A DNA stretch of 49,869 nt from Bacillus sp. J37 (GCF_000518865.1 NZ_JAEK01000039.1:1-49869); one strand, 5' to 3'. Shown: positions 24,377 to 33,700, numbered from the stretch's first letter. Numbers and translations are program-made. Notes: a model not told the origin generated them from the letters alone.

Positions 24377-25885
24377 TTACATATTTATATTTATATCTTT
24401 TCTCGCTTTACGTCTTTGAAAGAATTTTACAATAGCTGGATAGCTAATTGATAAGATCGTTAAGAAGATAAGGGTTATAGAAATCGGTGATGCAAAAAAA
24501 ATATCTATACTTCCATCAGATGATAAAACTGCCTTTCGGAAATTTTGTTCCATATCCGCTCCAACAATTAAGGCCAAAACAAGAGGTGCGATTGGAAAAT
24601 CTAGTACTTTAAGCATAAGTCCGAATAATCCAAAAATTAATAATAAGAAGAAATCAATAGCACTATAACTAAGTGTATATGTTCCAATGAAAGCTAGTAA
24701 CACAATGATTGGATAAAGTACTTTTGCTGGGGTATCAAGTATTTTTACAAGGACACCAACTAGTAATATATTAATAATTACTAAGGCAATATTTCCAATA
24801 AACATACTATTGATTAAAGACCAAACAGTTGTTGGGTCGTTTTCAAATAGAAGCGGCCCCGGCTTAATCCCAAGCATAATAAGTGCTCCAAGCATGACAG
24901 CTGTTGTACCGGATCCTGGAATACCCATTGTTAATAACGGGATCATTGCCCCTACAGATGCTGCATTATTAGCTGATTCCGGTGCAGCAAGCCCTTCTAC
25001 AGCACCCTTACCAAATTCATCCGACTTTTTAGACATTTGCTTCTCTGTAGAATAACTAATCATCGAAGCAATTGATCCACCTGCTCCAGGCAGAACTCCG
25101 ATAATAAATCCAAGTGGTCCGGATCTTAAAATTGGCCATTTTGAACGTCTCCATTGCTCTTTGCTAAACCATATTTTCCCTACCCTTTTCTTTTCCTTCT
25201 TAAGATGATCAATTGTGAGGAAATTGTACAATACTTCACCAATGGCATAAACCCCAATAATCACAATTAAGAAATCAATTCCTTCACTGAAATGTGGGAT
25301 ACCCATTGTAAATCGGTAAACACCCGTTTGTGTATCGATTCCAACTGTGCTTAATAATAGCCCCAGTGACATGGCCAAAAATCCTTTTATCATTTTGCCA
25401 ATTGAAAGTGATACAATTGCTGAAAGAGTAAGCAGCATTAAAAGAAAATATTCTGCTGGTCCAAATTTCAATGCAAAATTTGCAAGGGGTTCGGCAAGGA
25501 AAATAAATCCGATAACAGCCATTATTCCACCAATAAAGGAGGCTACTGCTGAAATGGCCATTGCTTCACCAGCTTGACCCTTTTGAGCCATAGGATATCC
25601 ATCAAAGGTTGCCGCAATTGCTGATCCATCACCAGGTGTATTTAATAAAATCGAACTTCTCGATCCACCATACATGGCACCATAGTAAATTGCTGCCATT
25701 AAAATAATAGCACTAATGGGCTCCATTCCAAATGTTATAGGTATTAATACAGCTACAGCTGTTGCTGGTCCAAGTCCTGGCAACATCCCTACAATCGTTC
25801 CTAAAAATCCACCAACAATAACCCATACTATATTCATCGGTTCTAAGGATGTCATTAATCCTTCAAGAAAATTATTCATGTCCAT
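24377..25885 (-). CDS. tctA: Tripartite tricarboxylate transporter, large membrane subunit TctA
   Basis: This 502-residue membrane protein has about 11-12 hydrophobic segments. TctA hallmarks are GMLPGLGPATAVAVLIPITF (about 33-52), YYGAMYGGSRSSILLNTPGD (about 67-86) and, in the second half, GVLPGAGGSIASMISY. The two repeated P-G-x-G regions are thought to form the substrate path. It works with TctB and the binding protein TctC to import di- or tricarboxylates. AGGAGGTGA precedes the ATG. It is the last gene of the tctCBA unit, 12 bp after tctB. The substrate cannot be told from the sequence; citrate or a related acid is inferred from the linked regulator. Confidence 0.92.
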   Translation of the reverse strand: MDMNNFLEGLMTSLEPMNIVWVIVGGFLGTIVGMLPGLGPATAVAVLIPITFGMEPISAIILMAAIYYGAMYGGSRSSILLNTPGDGSAIAATFDGYPMAQKGQAGEAMAISAVASFIGGIMAVIGFIFLAEPLANFALKFGPAEYFLLMLLTLSAIVSLSIGKMIKGFLAMSLGLLLSTVGIDTQTGVYRFTMGIPHFSEGIDFLIVIIGVYAIGEVLYNFLTIDHLKKEKKRVGKIWFSKEQWRRSKWPILRSGPLGFIIGVLPGAGGSIASMISYSTEKQMSKKSDEFGKGAVEGLAAPESANNAASVGAMIPLLTMGIPGSGTTAVMLGALIMLGIKPGPLLFENDPTTVWSLINSMFIGNIALVIINILLVGVLVKILDTPAKVLYPIIVLLAFIGTYTLSYSAIDFFLLLIFGLFGLMLKVLDFPIAPLVLALIVGADMEQNFRKAVLSSDGSIDIFFASPISITLIFLTILSISYPAIVKFFQRRKARKDININM

Positions 25886-25897
25886 TCAGGTCACCTC

Positions 25898-26347
25898 CTA
25901 AGGTAAACTAACACCCAGTAACACACTAAATGCATACCAGGATAAAAATGAGAAACAAACGGTTACAATAACATTAACTTTCCACTTATGTTTACCATTC
26001 ACAACAAATAGTAATGTTCCTAAAAATAAGACAGTTGCGAATAAAAATCCGATGATCTCAAAAATGAACGCATACCCTACCCCTAACAAAACAGTAAATC
26101 CAATAAGTTTAGGAGTCCGCCCAGCAAGCATAAGTGTTATTTTCTTATTTTCTTTATTTAATGTTTTTAGCTCCTGAAATAAATACAAAATACTAAAAAT
26201 CAATAATAGACAACTTAATCCGATCGGAAAATATAGCGGACCATTTGGATTCCCCAAATTTGCTTTTGGCAGATTGAAAGACCCAACTAAAAAAAGGAAG
26301 CTTAATAAGATGAAAAATATTGGCATCCCCATTTTAATGATTTTCAT
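25898..26347 (-). CDS. tctB: Tripartite tricarboxylate transporter, small membrane subunit TctB
   Basis: The 149 residues hold four hydrophobic segments (about 8-24, 38-55, 75-105, 118-145), the usual form of TctB. The N-terminal LPKANLGNPNGPLYFPIGL is typical of the family. GGAGAG precedes the ATG by 7 bases. It lies between tctC and tctA and is transcribed with them. Confidence 0.85.
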   Translation of the reverse strand: MKIIKMGMPIFFILLSFLFLVGSFNLPKANLGNPNGPLYFPIGLSCLLLIFSILYLFQELKTLNKENKKITLMLAGRTPKLIGFTVLLGVGYAFIFEIIGFLFATVLFLGTLLFVVNGKHKWKVNVIVTVCFSFLSWYAFSVLLGVSLP

Positions 26348-26394
26348 TAGATTTCTCTCCTTTCCATTTCTTTATCTATTTCTGATGAAAATCT

Positions 26395-26418
26395 AACCTT
26401 CCCTTTTAGGGGAAGGTT
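26395..26418 (-). terminator. Intercistronic hairpin between tctC and tctB
   Basis: AACCTTCCC pairs perfectly with GGGAAGGTT on the minus strand, followed by a weak T tract (AGATTTTC). Such leaky hairpins after a binding-protein gene usually lower expression of the membrane subunits or protect the upstream mRNA. Confidence 0.65.
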
Positions 26419-26445
26419 AACTGATTTCTTTTCATCTTTCATTCT

Positions 26446-27417
26446 TTATTTAACGAGTCCAGAATTATTAACCAACTCTGTATAAGTTTTCTCTTGTTCA
26501 TCTAAGAAGGTTTTTGTTTCTGAACTGTTTTTATAAAAATCGTCCCAATCATTATTTTTAAGAACTTTTTGCCACTCTTCAGTTTTTACTAATTCACCAA
26601 CTTTTTCATCCCAGTAAGCCATTTCTTCTTCTGTCATATCAGGCGGTCCCATGATTCCCCTCCAGTGCGGGAATACCATATCAACTCCTTGTTCTTGCCA
26701 AGTTGGAACATCATCAAGCTCATCTACTCTTTCCTCAGATGAAACAGCCAGAATTTTAAGCTTTCCAGCAATATGTTGGTCTTTCACTTCAGATAATGCA
26801 GTTGTTATAACATCTACGTGATTTCCCAGTAATGCTGTTACAACATCTCCTCCACCTTCATAGACAAGAAAGTCAAGTTGAGATGGATCTCCACCGTATT
26901 CACTAAAAGCTTGAACAAATGATAAATGGTCGTTATTCCCTAGCGCAGGGCCTACTCCAATTTTTAATGACTTAGGATCTTCTTTTAATTTTTCCATTAC
27001 TTCTTCAGCTGATTTAAATTCAGAATCAACTGGAACTGCAATCGAAATCCATTCAGTAGCAAGTGTTGCAATTGGTGTAAATTGCTTATGTGTTAACTGA
27101 CTTTGACCTAATAAGTTGTTCGTAAGAAGTAAGCTTGAATTAACAGCCAAGAAATGAGCATCCTTAGACTCTAAGTATTTCCAACCTACTTCTCCTCCTC
27201 CACCAGGTTTATTCATTACGTTAATATTACTATCTACTAATTTATTATCCTTTAAACCTTGTTGAATAGACCTGGCTGTTAAATCCCACCCACCACCTGG
27301 TGATGCAGGAGCAACAATTTCAATATTTTTATTTGGAAATTCCTTGTTCCCTGATGCTGAATTTGAACATGCTGTTAAAATTGCCATCAATAAAAGTAAT
27401 ATCCCTATTTTTTTCAT
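26446..27417 (-). CDS. tctC: Tripartite tricarboxylate transporter substrate-binding lipoprotein TctC
   Basis: The N-terminus is a lipoprotein signal peptide (KKIGILLLLMAILTAC, lipobox LTAC, Cys near 17). The mature domain starts with the family motif IVAPASPGGGWDLTAR and has NKPGGGGEVGW and the C-terminal PPDMTEEEMAYW. It should bind its substrate outside the membrane and deliver it to TctAB. The longest frame starts at a GTG inside the ribosome site (27429). The ATG at 27417 with GAGGGGTG upstream is preferred and gives 323 residues. The promoter overlaps a CcpA site. Confidence 0.9.
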   Translation of the reverse strand: MKKIGILLLLMAILTACSNSASGNKEFPNKNIEIVAPASPGGGWDLTARSIQQGLKDNKLVDSNINVMNKPGGGGEVGWKYLESKDAHFLAVNSSLLLTNNLLGQSQLTHKQFTPIATLATEWISIAVPVDSEFKSAEEVMEKLKEDPKSLKIGVGPALGNNDHLSFVQAFSEYGGDPSQLDFLVYEGGGDVVTALLGNHVDVITTALSEVKDQHIAGKLKILAVSSEERVDELDDVPTWQEQGVDMVFPHWRGIMGPPDMTEEEMAYWDEKVGELVKTEEWQKVLKNNDWDDFYKNSSETKTFLDEQEKTYTELVNNSGLVK

Positions 27418-27483
27418 ATCAACTAACACCCCTCTTTTTAACGATTTTTGCTACGCATACCCATATGTGCTTTACCTAGGAAT

Positions 27484-27520
27484 ATCTTATCTATCAAGCT
27501 TTTGAATGTAAACGTTTTCA
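27484..27520 (-). promoter_or_regulatory. tctC promoter with overlapping cre (CcpA) site
   Basis: TTTACA (-35, 27507-27512) and TAAGAT (-10, 27484-27489) are 17 bp apart on the minus strand. TGTAAACGTTTTCA (27507-27520) matches the cre consensus TGWAARCGNTWNCA at every position and covers the -35 box. CcpA bound there should block the promoter, so the transporter is expected to be carbon-catabolite repressed. Confidence 0.82.
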
Positions 27521-27551
27521 AAATATTGTGTGATAAATAAATTAAATTATG

Positions 27552-27569
27552 TTTTGTTCATTTTGTTCA
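27552..27569 (-). promoter_or_regulatory. Direct repeat upstream of the tctC promoter
   Basis: TGAACAAAA occurs twice in tandem on the minus strand, about 35-60 bp upstream of the -35 box. The position fits an activator site for the CitB-type regulator encoded next door; this is inferred. Confidence 0.5.
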
Positions 27570-27578
27570 CAAAATAGC

Positions 27579-27624
27579 AGAGAGACGCTACTACTCTACC
27601 TTTCCTGAGTAGTAGCGTCTCTCT
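27579..27624 (-). terminator. Long inverted repeat spanning the response-regulator stop codon
   Basis: An 18-bp perfect stem (AGAGAGACGCTACTACTC and its complement, 27579-27596 and 27607-27624) has a 10-base loop. Its 5' arm on the minus strand encodes the residues just before the C-terminus and its 3' arm contains the stop codon. It is followed by CTATTTTG, so the T tract is weak. It probably limits readthrough into tctC. Confidence 0.65.
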
Positions 27625-28271
27625 GGCCTACCGACAATTCCATATACATGTTCAGATATTGCTTCCCCTGTTCCGACTAAATATTCTAGATACCTCCTAG
27701 CTGTTGTCCTTGATGCTCCCATTTTTTTGCCGACTTTTTCCGATGTTATTCCATCTGTTTCAAATTTAATAATTTCTTTGACTTTCTTAAGTGTGACATA
27801 ATCAATACCTGAAGGAAGCAATGGCTTTTCAATTTGCTTATCACTTGATCCAAAAAGACTATCAAGGAAGTCCTGATTCACGTCTGAAACAGACTTCAAT
27901 AGCTCTTTTTTCTTTTTATACTGACCCATTATTTCTTTAAATCGCTCAATTGTAATTGGCTTTACTAAGTAATGTTCTACTCCGTAGTTTAACGCTTTAT
28001 TTACAAATGCCTTATCTGTCGCTGCTGTTATCATCATGATGTCAACTTCAGGATAGTTTTCTCTAATTTGTGCCAAAAGCTCTGTTCCAAGCCGATCAGG
28101 CATATATACATCTAATAAAATTAAGTCTACTTCCAGTTTCTCCATTAATTCAAACGTTTCTTTAGCATTTCTTGCTTTTCCTACTAAGTTCATCTGCTTC
28201 ACTTCTGCTAAATATGCCTCATGAATTTGGGCTACACGAAAGTCATCCTCAGCTATTATGACGTTAATCAT
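27591..28271 (-). CDS. CitB/DcuR-family response regulator
   Basis: The 226 residues have a receiver (1-120) with EDD near 8-10, Asp54 in LILLDVYMP and the KPI lysine. A C-terminal helix-turn-helix follows (about 180-215; TSEKVGKKMGASRTTARRYL). This is the CitB type that works with CitA/DcuS kinases and controls organic-acid uptake. The kinase gene is 23 bp upstream and tctC lies downstream, so it most likely activates tctCBA in response to the substrate. GGGGGAG precedes the ATG. Its last codons form half of a long inverted repeat. Confidence 0.92.
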   Translation of the reverse strand: MINVIIAEDDFRVAQIHEAYLAEVKQMNLVGKARNAKETFELMEKLEVDLILLDVYMPDRLGTELLAQIRENYPEVDIMMITAATDKAFVNKALNYGVEHYLVKPITIERFKEIMGQYKKKKELLKSVSDVNQDFLDSLFGSSDKQIEKPLLPSGIDYVTLKKVKEIIKFETDGITSEKVGKKMGASRTTARRYLEYLVGTGEAISEHVYGIVGRPERRYYSGKVE

Positions 28272-28294
28272 TCCCTACTCCCCCTCTTATTCCA

Positions 28295-29863
28295 TTACTT
28301 TGGTAAAAATACAGAAAACACAGTCCCTTCATCTTTCCTACTTATTAATTCAATAAAGCCTCCTAGAAGCTCAACCTCCTCTTTAACATTCGCAAGACCA
28401 TATCCTCTTTTTTCTCCCTTAAGTGATACACCTTTTTGAAAAATCGTTTCTTCCAACCCATTTGGAATTCCCTTACCACTATCTGTTATCTCAAACAAAA
28501 CATCGTTCCCAAAATCTGTTACAAAAAAGGAAACTTTTTTTTCTTCACTATCAGCAGCTGCATCAAACGCATTATCCAATATGTTTCCTAAAATAATAAT
28601 TAATGGTGCAAGTTGAAATTTTTCTGATAGAGGAGAAACTGAACTTTCTTCTTCAATATGAAAGTGAATTTTCTTTTCTGATGCCTTCGCTAGTTTCCCT
28701 AATAAAATGGCTTGGATTTTCTCATCTTGAATATGATTAAAAATAAGTTCGGTATGCTGTTCTTGTGATTTTGTTTCCTCTTGAATAAGTTGTATGACCT
28801 CTTCTTTTTTACCAAGTTGAATTAGACCTAATATGACATATAGTTTATTTGTAAACTCATGTGCTTGTGCTCGTAAATCTTCTGAATACTGCTTTACCTC
28901 AGAAAAAGCATCAACCATCTTCTTCATTTCCGTTTTGTCCCTAAAGGTGGCAACTGTTCCGACTCTTTTCCCCTCTTCTAAGACTGGCTGTGTATTAACA
29001 ATAAGGGTTCGATCCTTGTACTGTACTTCCTCATTTACAACATCTTTATTTGATTCCATAAGTTTTAGAATATGATCAGATGTAATCATTTCATTTATTC
29101 TTTGAACTTCATCTCGACTAGAAATATCTAAAATTTGTTGAGCTGATTTATTCATCATCGTAACCTTGCCGTATTGATCAATGGCAATGATACCCTCTTT
29201 TACGGATTGAAGTATTGCATTACGTTCTCTAAATAATAAAGCGATTTCATAAGGTTCCAGCCCAAGAGTATCTCTTCGTATATTTCGTGCAAGAATGACA
29301 CTTCCTATAATCCCTATAAACAGTACTATTCCAGAAGTAGTAACCATTTCTTTTACTTTACTTGAAATACGGCCACTAATTTCCGTCATATGAAACTCTA
29401 CAATTACAGCGCCTTCTACCTTATTATAATTTTCGTAATCAAGAATAATTGGGGCAATCCCCCTTAGTACTTCACTTTCGCCTTTTCCTACACGAGTAAC
29501 ATAGGTACTTCCAAATACAAGTGCCTTATAAGTATCCTGATATTGAGAAGGCGGCTCTTCGCCAGCTATTATGTTCTTTTCTCGATCTTCAATAAGAACG
29601 CGTGAAGCATCTACCTGTTCAATTACCTTATTAATAACCAATTGTAGTTTTTGCTGATTGTTATTTTGTCCCCGAAAAGTCTCCTGGACTGCAGGCATAA
29701 ATGAAAGAGTTTGGGCTGTTTGAAGTGCTAATTCTTCAGCCTGTTCAACATCTTCTTTTGTTTCATTGAAAGCAAATGTTCCTGTTAGAACTCCAATAAC
29801 AAGTAAAATAAGAAAGAAAATGAGACCTAGAATTTTTGTCTGTAATGTAAATTGAACTTTCAT
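28295..29863 (-). CDS. CitA/DcuS-family sensor histidine kinase
   Basis: The 522 residues comprise a membrane helix (about 10-30) and an extracytoplasmic CACHE-type sensor (about 40-170; RVLIEDREKNIIAG, YVTRVGKGESEVLRGIAPI). A second helix (about 172-192), a PAS domain (about 210-310) and the Spo0B-type phospho-acceptor His335 in AQAHEFTNKLYVILGLIQLG follow. The ATPase domain has NILDNAFDAA, DSGKGIP and GYGLANVKEEVELLGG. It should sense an external carboxylate. GGAGG precedes the ATG. It is the first gene of a kinase-regulator pair upstream of the transporter. Confidence 0.92.
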   Translation of the reverse strand: MKVQFTLQTKILGLIFFLILLVIGVLTGTFAFNETKEDVEQAEELALQTAQTLSFMPAVQETFRGQNNNQQKLQLVINKVIEQVDASRVLIEDREKNIIAGEEPPSQYQDTYKALVFGSTYVTRVGKGESEVLRGIAPIILDYENYNKVEGAVIVEFHMTEISGRISSKVKEMVTTSGIVLFIGIIGSVILARNIRRDTLGLEPYEIALLFRERNAILQSVKEGIIAIDQYGKVTMMNKSAQQILDISSRDEVQRINEMITSDHILKLMESNKDVVNEEVQYKDRTLIVNTQPVLEEGKRVGTVATFRDKTEMKKMVDAFSEVKQYSEDLRAQAHEFTNKLYVILGLIQLGKKEEVIQLIQEETKSQEQHTELIFNHIQDEKIQAILLGKLAKASEKKIHFHIEEESSVSPLSEKFQLAPLIIILGNILDNAFDAAADSEEKKVSFFVTDFGNDVLFEITDSGKGIPNGLEETIFQKGVSLKGEKRGYGLANVKEEVELLGGFIELISRKDEGTVFSVFLPK

Positions 29864-29931
29864 ATCGACCTCCAGTTTACTTGCAAACTACTATTTTAAA
29901 TAAATAATATAATTCGAGATATTTATATTTT

Positions 29932-29960
29932 ATAATACATGAATGAATATTCTGACTCAA
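29932..29960 (-). promoter_or_regulatory. Promoter of the CitA/CitB-type pair
   Basis: TTGAGT (29955-29960) and TATTAT (29932-29937) are 17 bp apart on the minus strand, about 70 bp before the kinase start. Confidence 0.65.
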
Positions 29961-29980
29961 ACGAACTTTCTAAAACACAG

Positions 29981-30012
29981 AAAAAAGTCTTCCACTGTGA
30001 GTAATGAAAGAC
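29981..30012 (-). terminator. Terminator of the glycine-rich-protein operon
   Basis: GTCTTTCA pairs with TGGAAGAC (one wobble) on the minus strand, followed by six T. It lies about 220 bp after the stop at 30232. The 30013-30231 stretch in between holds no gene I can support. Confidence 0.7.
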
Positions 30013-30231
30013 CTTATGTAAATACTCATAATGCTACGGAATATTAGACACATACACAATGGGTTAAGTAAACTTTCTAACAGTTCTTGACCTCTAAATT
30101 TGCTTTCTTTATGTTAACGAAAGTCCATGTTTATAGGCCCACCAAAAATGCCTCCAAACCGATTTGTATACTGCCGAAAGACCTTTTCTAATCGAATAAT
30201 TATAATGTGCGAGATTCCGGAATTTTTCCAA

Positions 30232-31188
30232 CTAACTACTACAGCCTCCTCCACAACTGGAGCAGCTGGATCCCCCTGAATCCCCACCACCACTTGAGTC
30301 ACCTGAATCACTGCTACAAGCAAAGCCGGAACAACTAGATCCTCCACCGGACGATATACCTTTTTGGTACTCTTCAGGAACAACTTCACTCATATGCTCA
30401 TGAAATTGATCTTCATTGTATATCGAATAAAAGACCGCTGCCCCGGCTGCATATGTATATAGATTGGTTTCTACCGCCGATGTATGCGGAGCAAATTTCT
30501 TAGAAGTTGTGTTTTGCAGCTCAGCCTCATGAATCTCCTTTTTCATTTTATGAATTAAAAATCTCTTTACTTCCAGCCATTCTTCATTTTTTCTAAAATA
30601 TTTCGATAGTAATTCATCTTCAGATAATAAACGGAAATCTTCTAGAATTTCACGCTTAATTGGGTTCTGTAAAAGACGCCCCCAGATGGATCTACTGTTC
30701 TCAGTTACTTCAAATAGACTAATATACACCCAATCAAAAAAGGCACGTTCACCTGGTATCGGAGTACTATCCAGATTAGGTGTGTGGTGCAGTGTATCAC
30801 TGTAAAAGTCATTCGAAAACTTCTCATAGTCCCTTGTAAACATAAGCATTTCATGCCAAATTTCATCTACATGATGACTAAACATCGGGACTGACTTTAA
30901 AAGACTATTCATCAAGAAATAACGTTTCAACTCAAACATTCCCCAGTCAAACTCATGATCCTTCCATTTCGGATGACTCTGTAGGACCCGATTTTTCACA
31001 TTATCTATATAAAAGTTTGATAGGGACAGATCGAGCTTATTCACAATCGGAATTGCTTCGACTACCTGTACACCTAGTTGTTCTGGAATAAGGTCATTCT
31101 TTAAAGACTTTTTCCTCCCTGCACCGAATGTGCGTCCCAGCAGAAAAAAGAGCCCCATTACAATAACCCCTATAAAAATTCCTGTCAT
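30232..31188 (-). CDS. Membrane-anchored glycine-rich-domain protein with Cys/Gly/Ser tail
   Basis: The protein has about 318 residues. An N-terminal membrane helix (about 3-18, GIFIGVIVMGLFFLLG) is followed by a soluble domain. HHVDEIWHEMLMFTRDYEKF (about 105-124) and LHHTP resemble the D..WH.H.L...Y motif of the glycine-rich domain-containing (DUF1399-like) family. The last 35 residues are nearly all Ser, Gly, Asp and Cys and end CSSCGGGCSS; six Cys lie within the last 36 residues. The function is unknown. The ATG at 31188 is preferred over 31197 because AAAGG then has normal spacing. It is the second gene of a unit with the membrane protein at 31291. Confidence 0.65.
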   Translation of the reverse strand: MTGIFIGVIVMGLFFLLGRTFGAGRKKSLKNDLIPEQLGVQVVEAIPIVNKLDLSLSNFYIDNVKNRVLQSHPKWKDHEFDWGMFELKRYFLMNSLLKSVPMFSHHVDEIWHEMLMFTRDYEKFSNDFYSDTLHHTPNLDSTPIPGERAFFDWVYISLFEVTENSRSIWGRLLQNPIKREILEDFRLLSEDELLSKYFRKNEEWLEVKRFLIHKMKKEIHEAELQNTTSKKFAPHTSAVETNLYTYAAGAAVFYSIYNEDQFHEHMSEVVPEEYQKGISSGGGSSCSGFACSSDSGDSSGGGDSGGSSCSSCGGGCSS

Positions 31189-31290
31189 GGCCCTCATCCT
31201 TTCAAATTCTTGTTATATAATCCTCTTCATCTCTTAAATATACGAATTAACCTTTGGTAAGTTTCCTTAAAGTTTCTAGCCTGCTTATAT

Positions 31291-32403
31291 TCATCGTTTT
31301 TTTCTCAATCTTTGAAACCAAGAAGATAATTTCACTCCATAGTAGAGGAGCAAAAATGAACAGATCGTCATCATTGCATACCCCTGAACCGCGAATGGAA
31401 ATGTCGTTCGTTCATCTGGTGAAAGTTGAATCCCGATTAGGATGCCTAGATAAATGATGAAAATATCCCGTATCGGCTCATACCATTTGATCTTTCGCAT
31501 TTTTATATAGATAAAAAACTGAGAAAGAAGAGTAAATAAAAGAGCAACAAACTCCCCGGAACTATCACTGAAGGACTTATCTACTATTTCCCACTGAGGA
31601 AACCATAAGCAAATCATCATGATCTGTGAAATTGATAACAGAATTGTATAGTATAGGCCGCTCTTTCGTCCTTTTTTCTCTTTTTCCTCAATCAATTCTT
31701 GCTGCTTTTCTGTTAAAAAGATATTATCCAAGCCGTCTGCCTCTGAACCAACTTCAAAGGAAAGTGTTCCCTCAAACCTCTTTTTTGGAATTGATTCAAT
31801 AACTTCCGGATTGTTTGGGGTTGCTGTTAAGGCTTTATCTGTATGAAAAATGTCTACCCCGTGCTTTTGGAAGTTATCAATCCATTTAGTAAGTGATCCT
31901 TCATCCCAATGAGCAAAACTTGTAACCTCTAATTGATTATTGGTACTGACACCACAGATTAATATTTTTGCCGACCGTACTGGAATAAGTTTGGTCCTAT
32001 CATGATGAACACTATACTTGTATTTTGCCTTCAATCGATAATCCATTCCGATTAAAACATATTTCATATTTTCATAAGGTAGGGAAAATTCTTGTTCAAT
32101 ACCTTTCTTTTTGTCTTTTGCGTAATAATTATAACCTTTTTCACCAACATGGATTTTTATAATGAAGTCTAAATACTTTTGTAAATTTTTATAACTAAAC
32201 CACGAAAGCCCAAGAAAGACAATACCGATCACGAATAAAGGAATTGAAATAACCAGCCCTGTCTCTGAGACTTCTTTGACAGTAAAAAAGAACATACCCA
32301 TTCCCAATAAAAAGAACAAGGAGATTAACCCAATATGGCATCCAATGGCCCACTTTGGCAGCTGATTCGTAATGTTAAAATGATCTTTTGTTTGCATTTC
32401 CAT
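31291..32403 (-). CDS. Uncharacterised four-helix membrane protein
   Basis: The 370 residues have two hydrophobic segments near the N-terminus (about 20-40 and 50-68). A hydrophilic middle of about 170 residues follows, then three or four further segments (about 248-350). The C-terminus is basic (RLRKKR). I recognise no family. The middle part (YYAKDKKKGIEQEFSLPYENMKYVLIGMDYRLKAKY region, about 92-126) looks like a PH-like beta domain, which is a guess. GGAGGAG lies upstream of the ATG. The gap to the next gene is about 100 bp with no terminator, so the two are probably co-transcribed. Confidence 0.6.
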   Translation of the reverse strand: MEMQTKDHFNITNQLPKWAIGCHIGLISLFFLLGMGMFFFTVKEVSETGLVISIPLFVIGIVFLGLSWFSYKNLQKYLDFIIKIHVGEKGYNYYAKDKKKGIEQEFSLPYENMKYVLIGMDYRLKAKYKYSVHHDRTKLIPVRSAKILICGVSTNNQLEVTSFAHWDEGSLTKWIDNFQKHGVDIFHTDKALTATPNNPEVIESIPKKRFEGTLSFEVGSEADGLDNIFLTEKQQELIEEKEKKGRKSGLYYTILLSISQIMMICLWFPQWEIVDKSFSDSSGEFVALLFTLLSQFFIYIKMRKIKWYEPIRDIFIIYLGILIGIQLSPDERTTFPFAVQGYAMMTICSFLLLYYGVKLSSWFQRLRKKR

Positions 32404-32593
32404 ATATCAACAACTCCTCCCATTCCCTATTTTACCAGAAATAGTAAAGTGATAATGACTTATTCTATATAAATCTGGCTATAGTTTAATTCACCTTATC
32501 CTAGACTAGCATTCTTACGAAAACCTATTTAGGTTTCAACTTCTTATTCAACATGTGCACCTTAATCCATATCTTTGTGAGAAATGTAAAAAG

Positions 32594-32621
32594 AAAAAAG
32601 CTTCCCAAAATTTTGAGAAGC
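32594..32621 (-). terminator. Terminator of the aldo/keto reductase unit
   Basis: GCTTC.CAAAATTTTGGGAAGC folds as a near-perfect hairpin on the minus strand followed by six T. It lies about 60 bp after the stop at 32684. Confidence 0.85.
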
Positions 32622-32683
32622 ATTGCATTGATTACTATTCTTTAGTTCCTTAAGGAGGATCATGAAACCAGCCCAACCTCCTC

Positions 32684-33700
32684 TTATTCTCTACCTTTAG
32701 TGCGCTGATTTATTGCATCAATATCATAGGGATAGCTTACAAACAATTCACTCGCTTTAGTTAAGCGACTTAGTTGATCATTCGTTAAAGACCATCCAGC
32801 AGAACTTAAGTTAGCTTCAAGCTGTTCCATTGTACGTGCGCCGATAATTGGGGCTGTAACACCTCGACTATTTAGAAGCCAGTTGATTGCTGTCTGAGCC
32901 GGAGTCTTACCTGCTTCTTCTGCAACACTATATAACGTATCTAACAAATTCCACGTAAAATCATTATTATACTTATCCCATGTCTCACTATAACCTTTCT
33001 CTTCAGCAACAGATATACGAGAATCTTCTGGCGGTCTAACCATGTCACGTGTAAACTTACCACTTAACCATCCTCCGCGCAGCGGACTCCATGGGATAAC
33101 GCCTAAACCTTCATTTTCACAAACATCAATCAATTCATATTCGGTAGCACGACATAACAAATTATATTGAGGTTGTAGGCAAACAAATTGTTCCCAACCT
33201 TTTTGTTTACTTAAGTCTATTGCTTTTTGAAGCTGCCAACCTTTAAAGTTACTTGCTCCAATGTAACGTACAAGACCTTCACGAACAAGATCATTTAACG
33301 TGCTTAACGTTTCTTCTAAAGGTGTTCGAGGATCCCATGCATGAACCTGATAAAGATCAATATAATCAGTCCCTAGACGGCGTAAGCTTTCTTTAACACC
33401 GGAAATAATATGTTTTCTGCTCAGCCCAACATCATTTGGTCCTTCACCCATAGGGAAACGAACCTTTGTTGCAACAACATAGTCATCACGATTTTGATTT
33501 TTTAACCACTTACCGACGATTTCTTCAGAAACACCACGTGTATAGACATCAGCAGTATCAATAAAATTCCCGCCTTCTTCAGCATAACGGTCCAAAATGC
33601 TGAAACTATCCTTTTCATTGGTTTCCCGACCTAATGTCATTGTTCCAAGACAAAGTTCACTTACTTGTAAACCAGTTTTCCCCAGATAACGATATTCCAT
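32684..33700 (-). CDS. Aldo/keto reductase
   Basis: This is an NADPH-dependent reductase of the TIM-barrel AKR superfamily with 338 residues. The catalytic tetrad is visible: Asp48 and Tyr53 in FIDTADVY, Lys79 in VVATKV and His120 in LYQVH. The cofactor-binding end has [15 protein letters not shown] near 295. The substrate is unknown. AGGAGTGA precedes the ATG. It lies 85 bp downstream of a second reductase with the same [17 protein letters not shown] segment, so the pair arose by duplication or was acquired together. Confidence 0.92.
   Translation of the reverse strand: MEYRYLGKTGLQVSELCLGTMTLGRETNEKDSFSILDRYAEEGGNFIDTADVYTRGVSEEIVGKWLKNQNRDDYVVATKVRFPMGEGPNDVGLSRKHIISGVKESLRRLGTDYIDLYQVHAWDPRTPLEETLSTLNDLVREGLVRYIGASNFKGWQLQKAIDLSKQKGWEQFVCLQPQYNLLCRATEYELIDVCENEGLGVIPWSPLRGGWLSGKFTRDMVRPPEDSRISVAEEKGYSETWDKYNNDFTWNLLDTLYSVAEEAGKTPAQTAINWLLNSRGVTAPIIGARTMEQLEANLSSAGWSLTNDQLSRLTKASELFVSYPYDIDAINQRTKGRE

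Noticed and set aside
30114-30389. Minus-strand ORF of 91 codons
   Set aside because: It overlaps the glycine-rich tail gene in another frame; its Val-rich run is the shifted Gly/Ser repeat.
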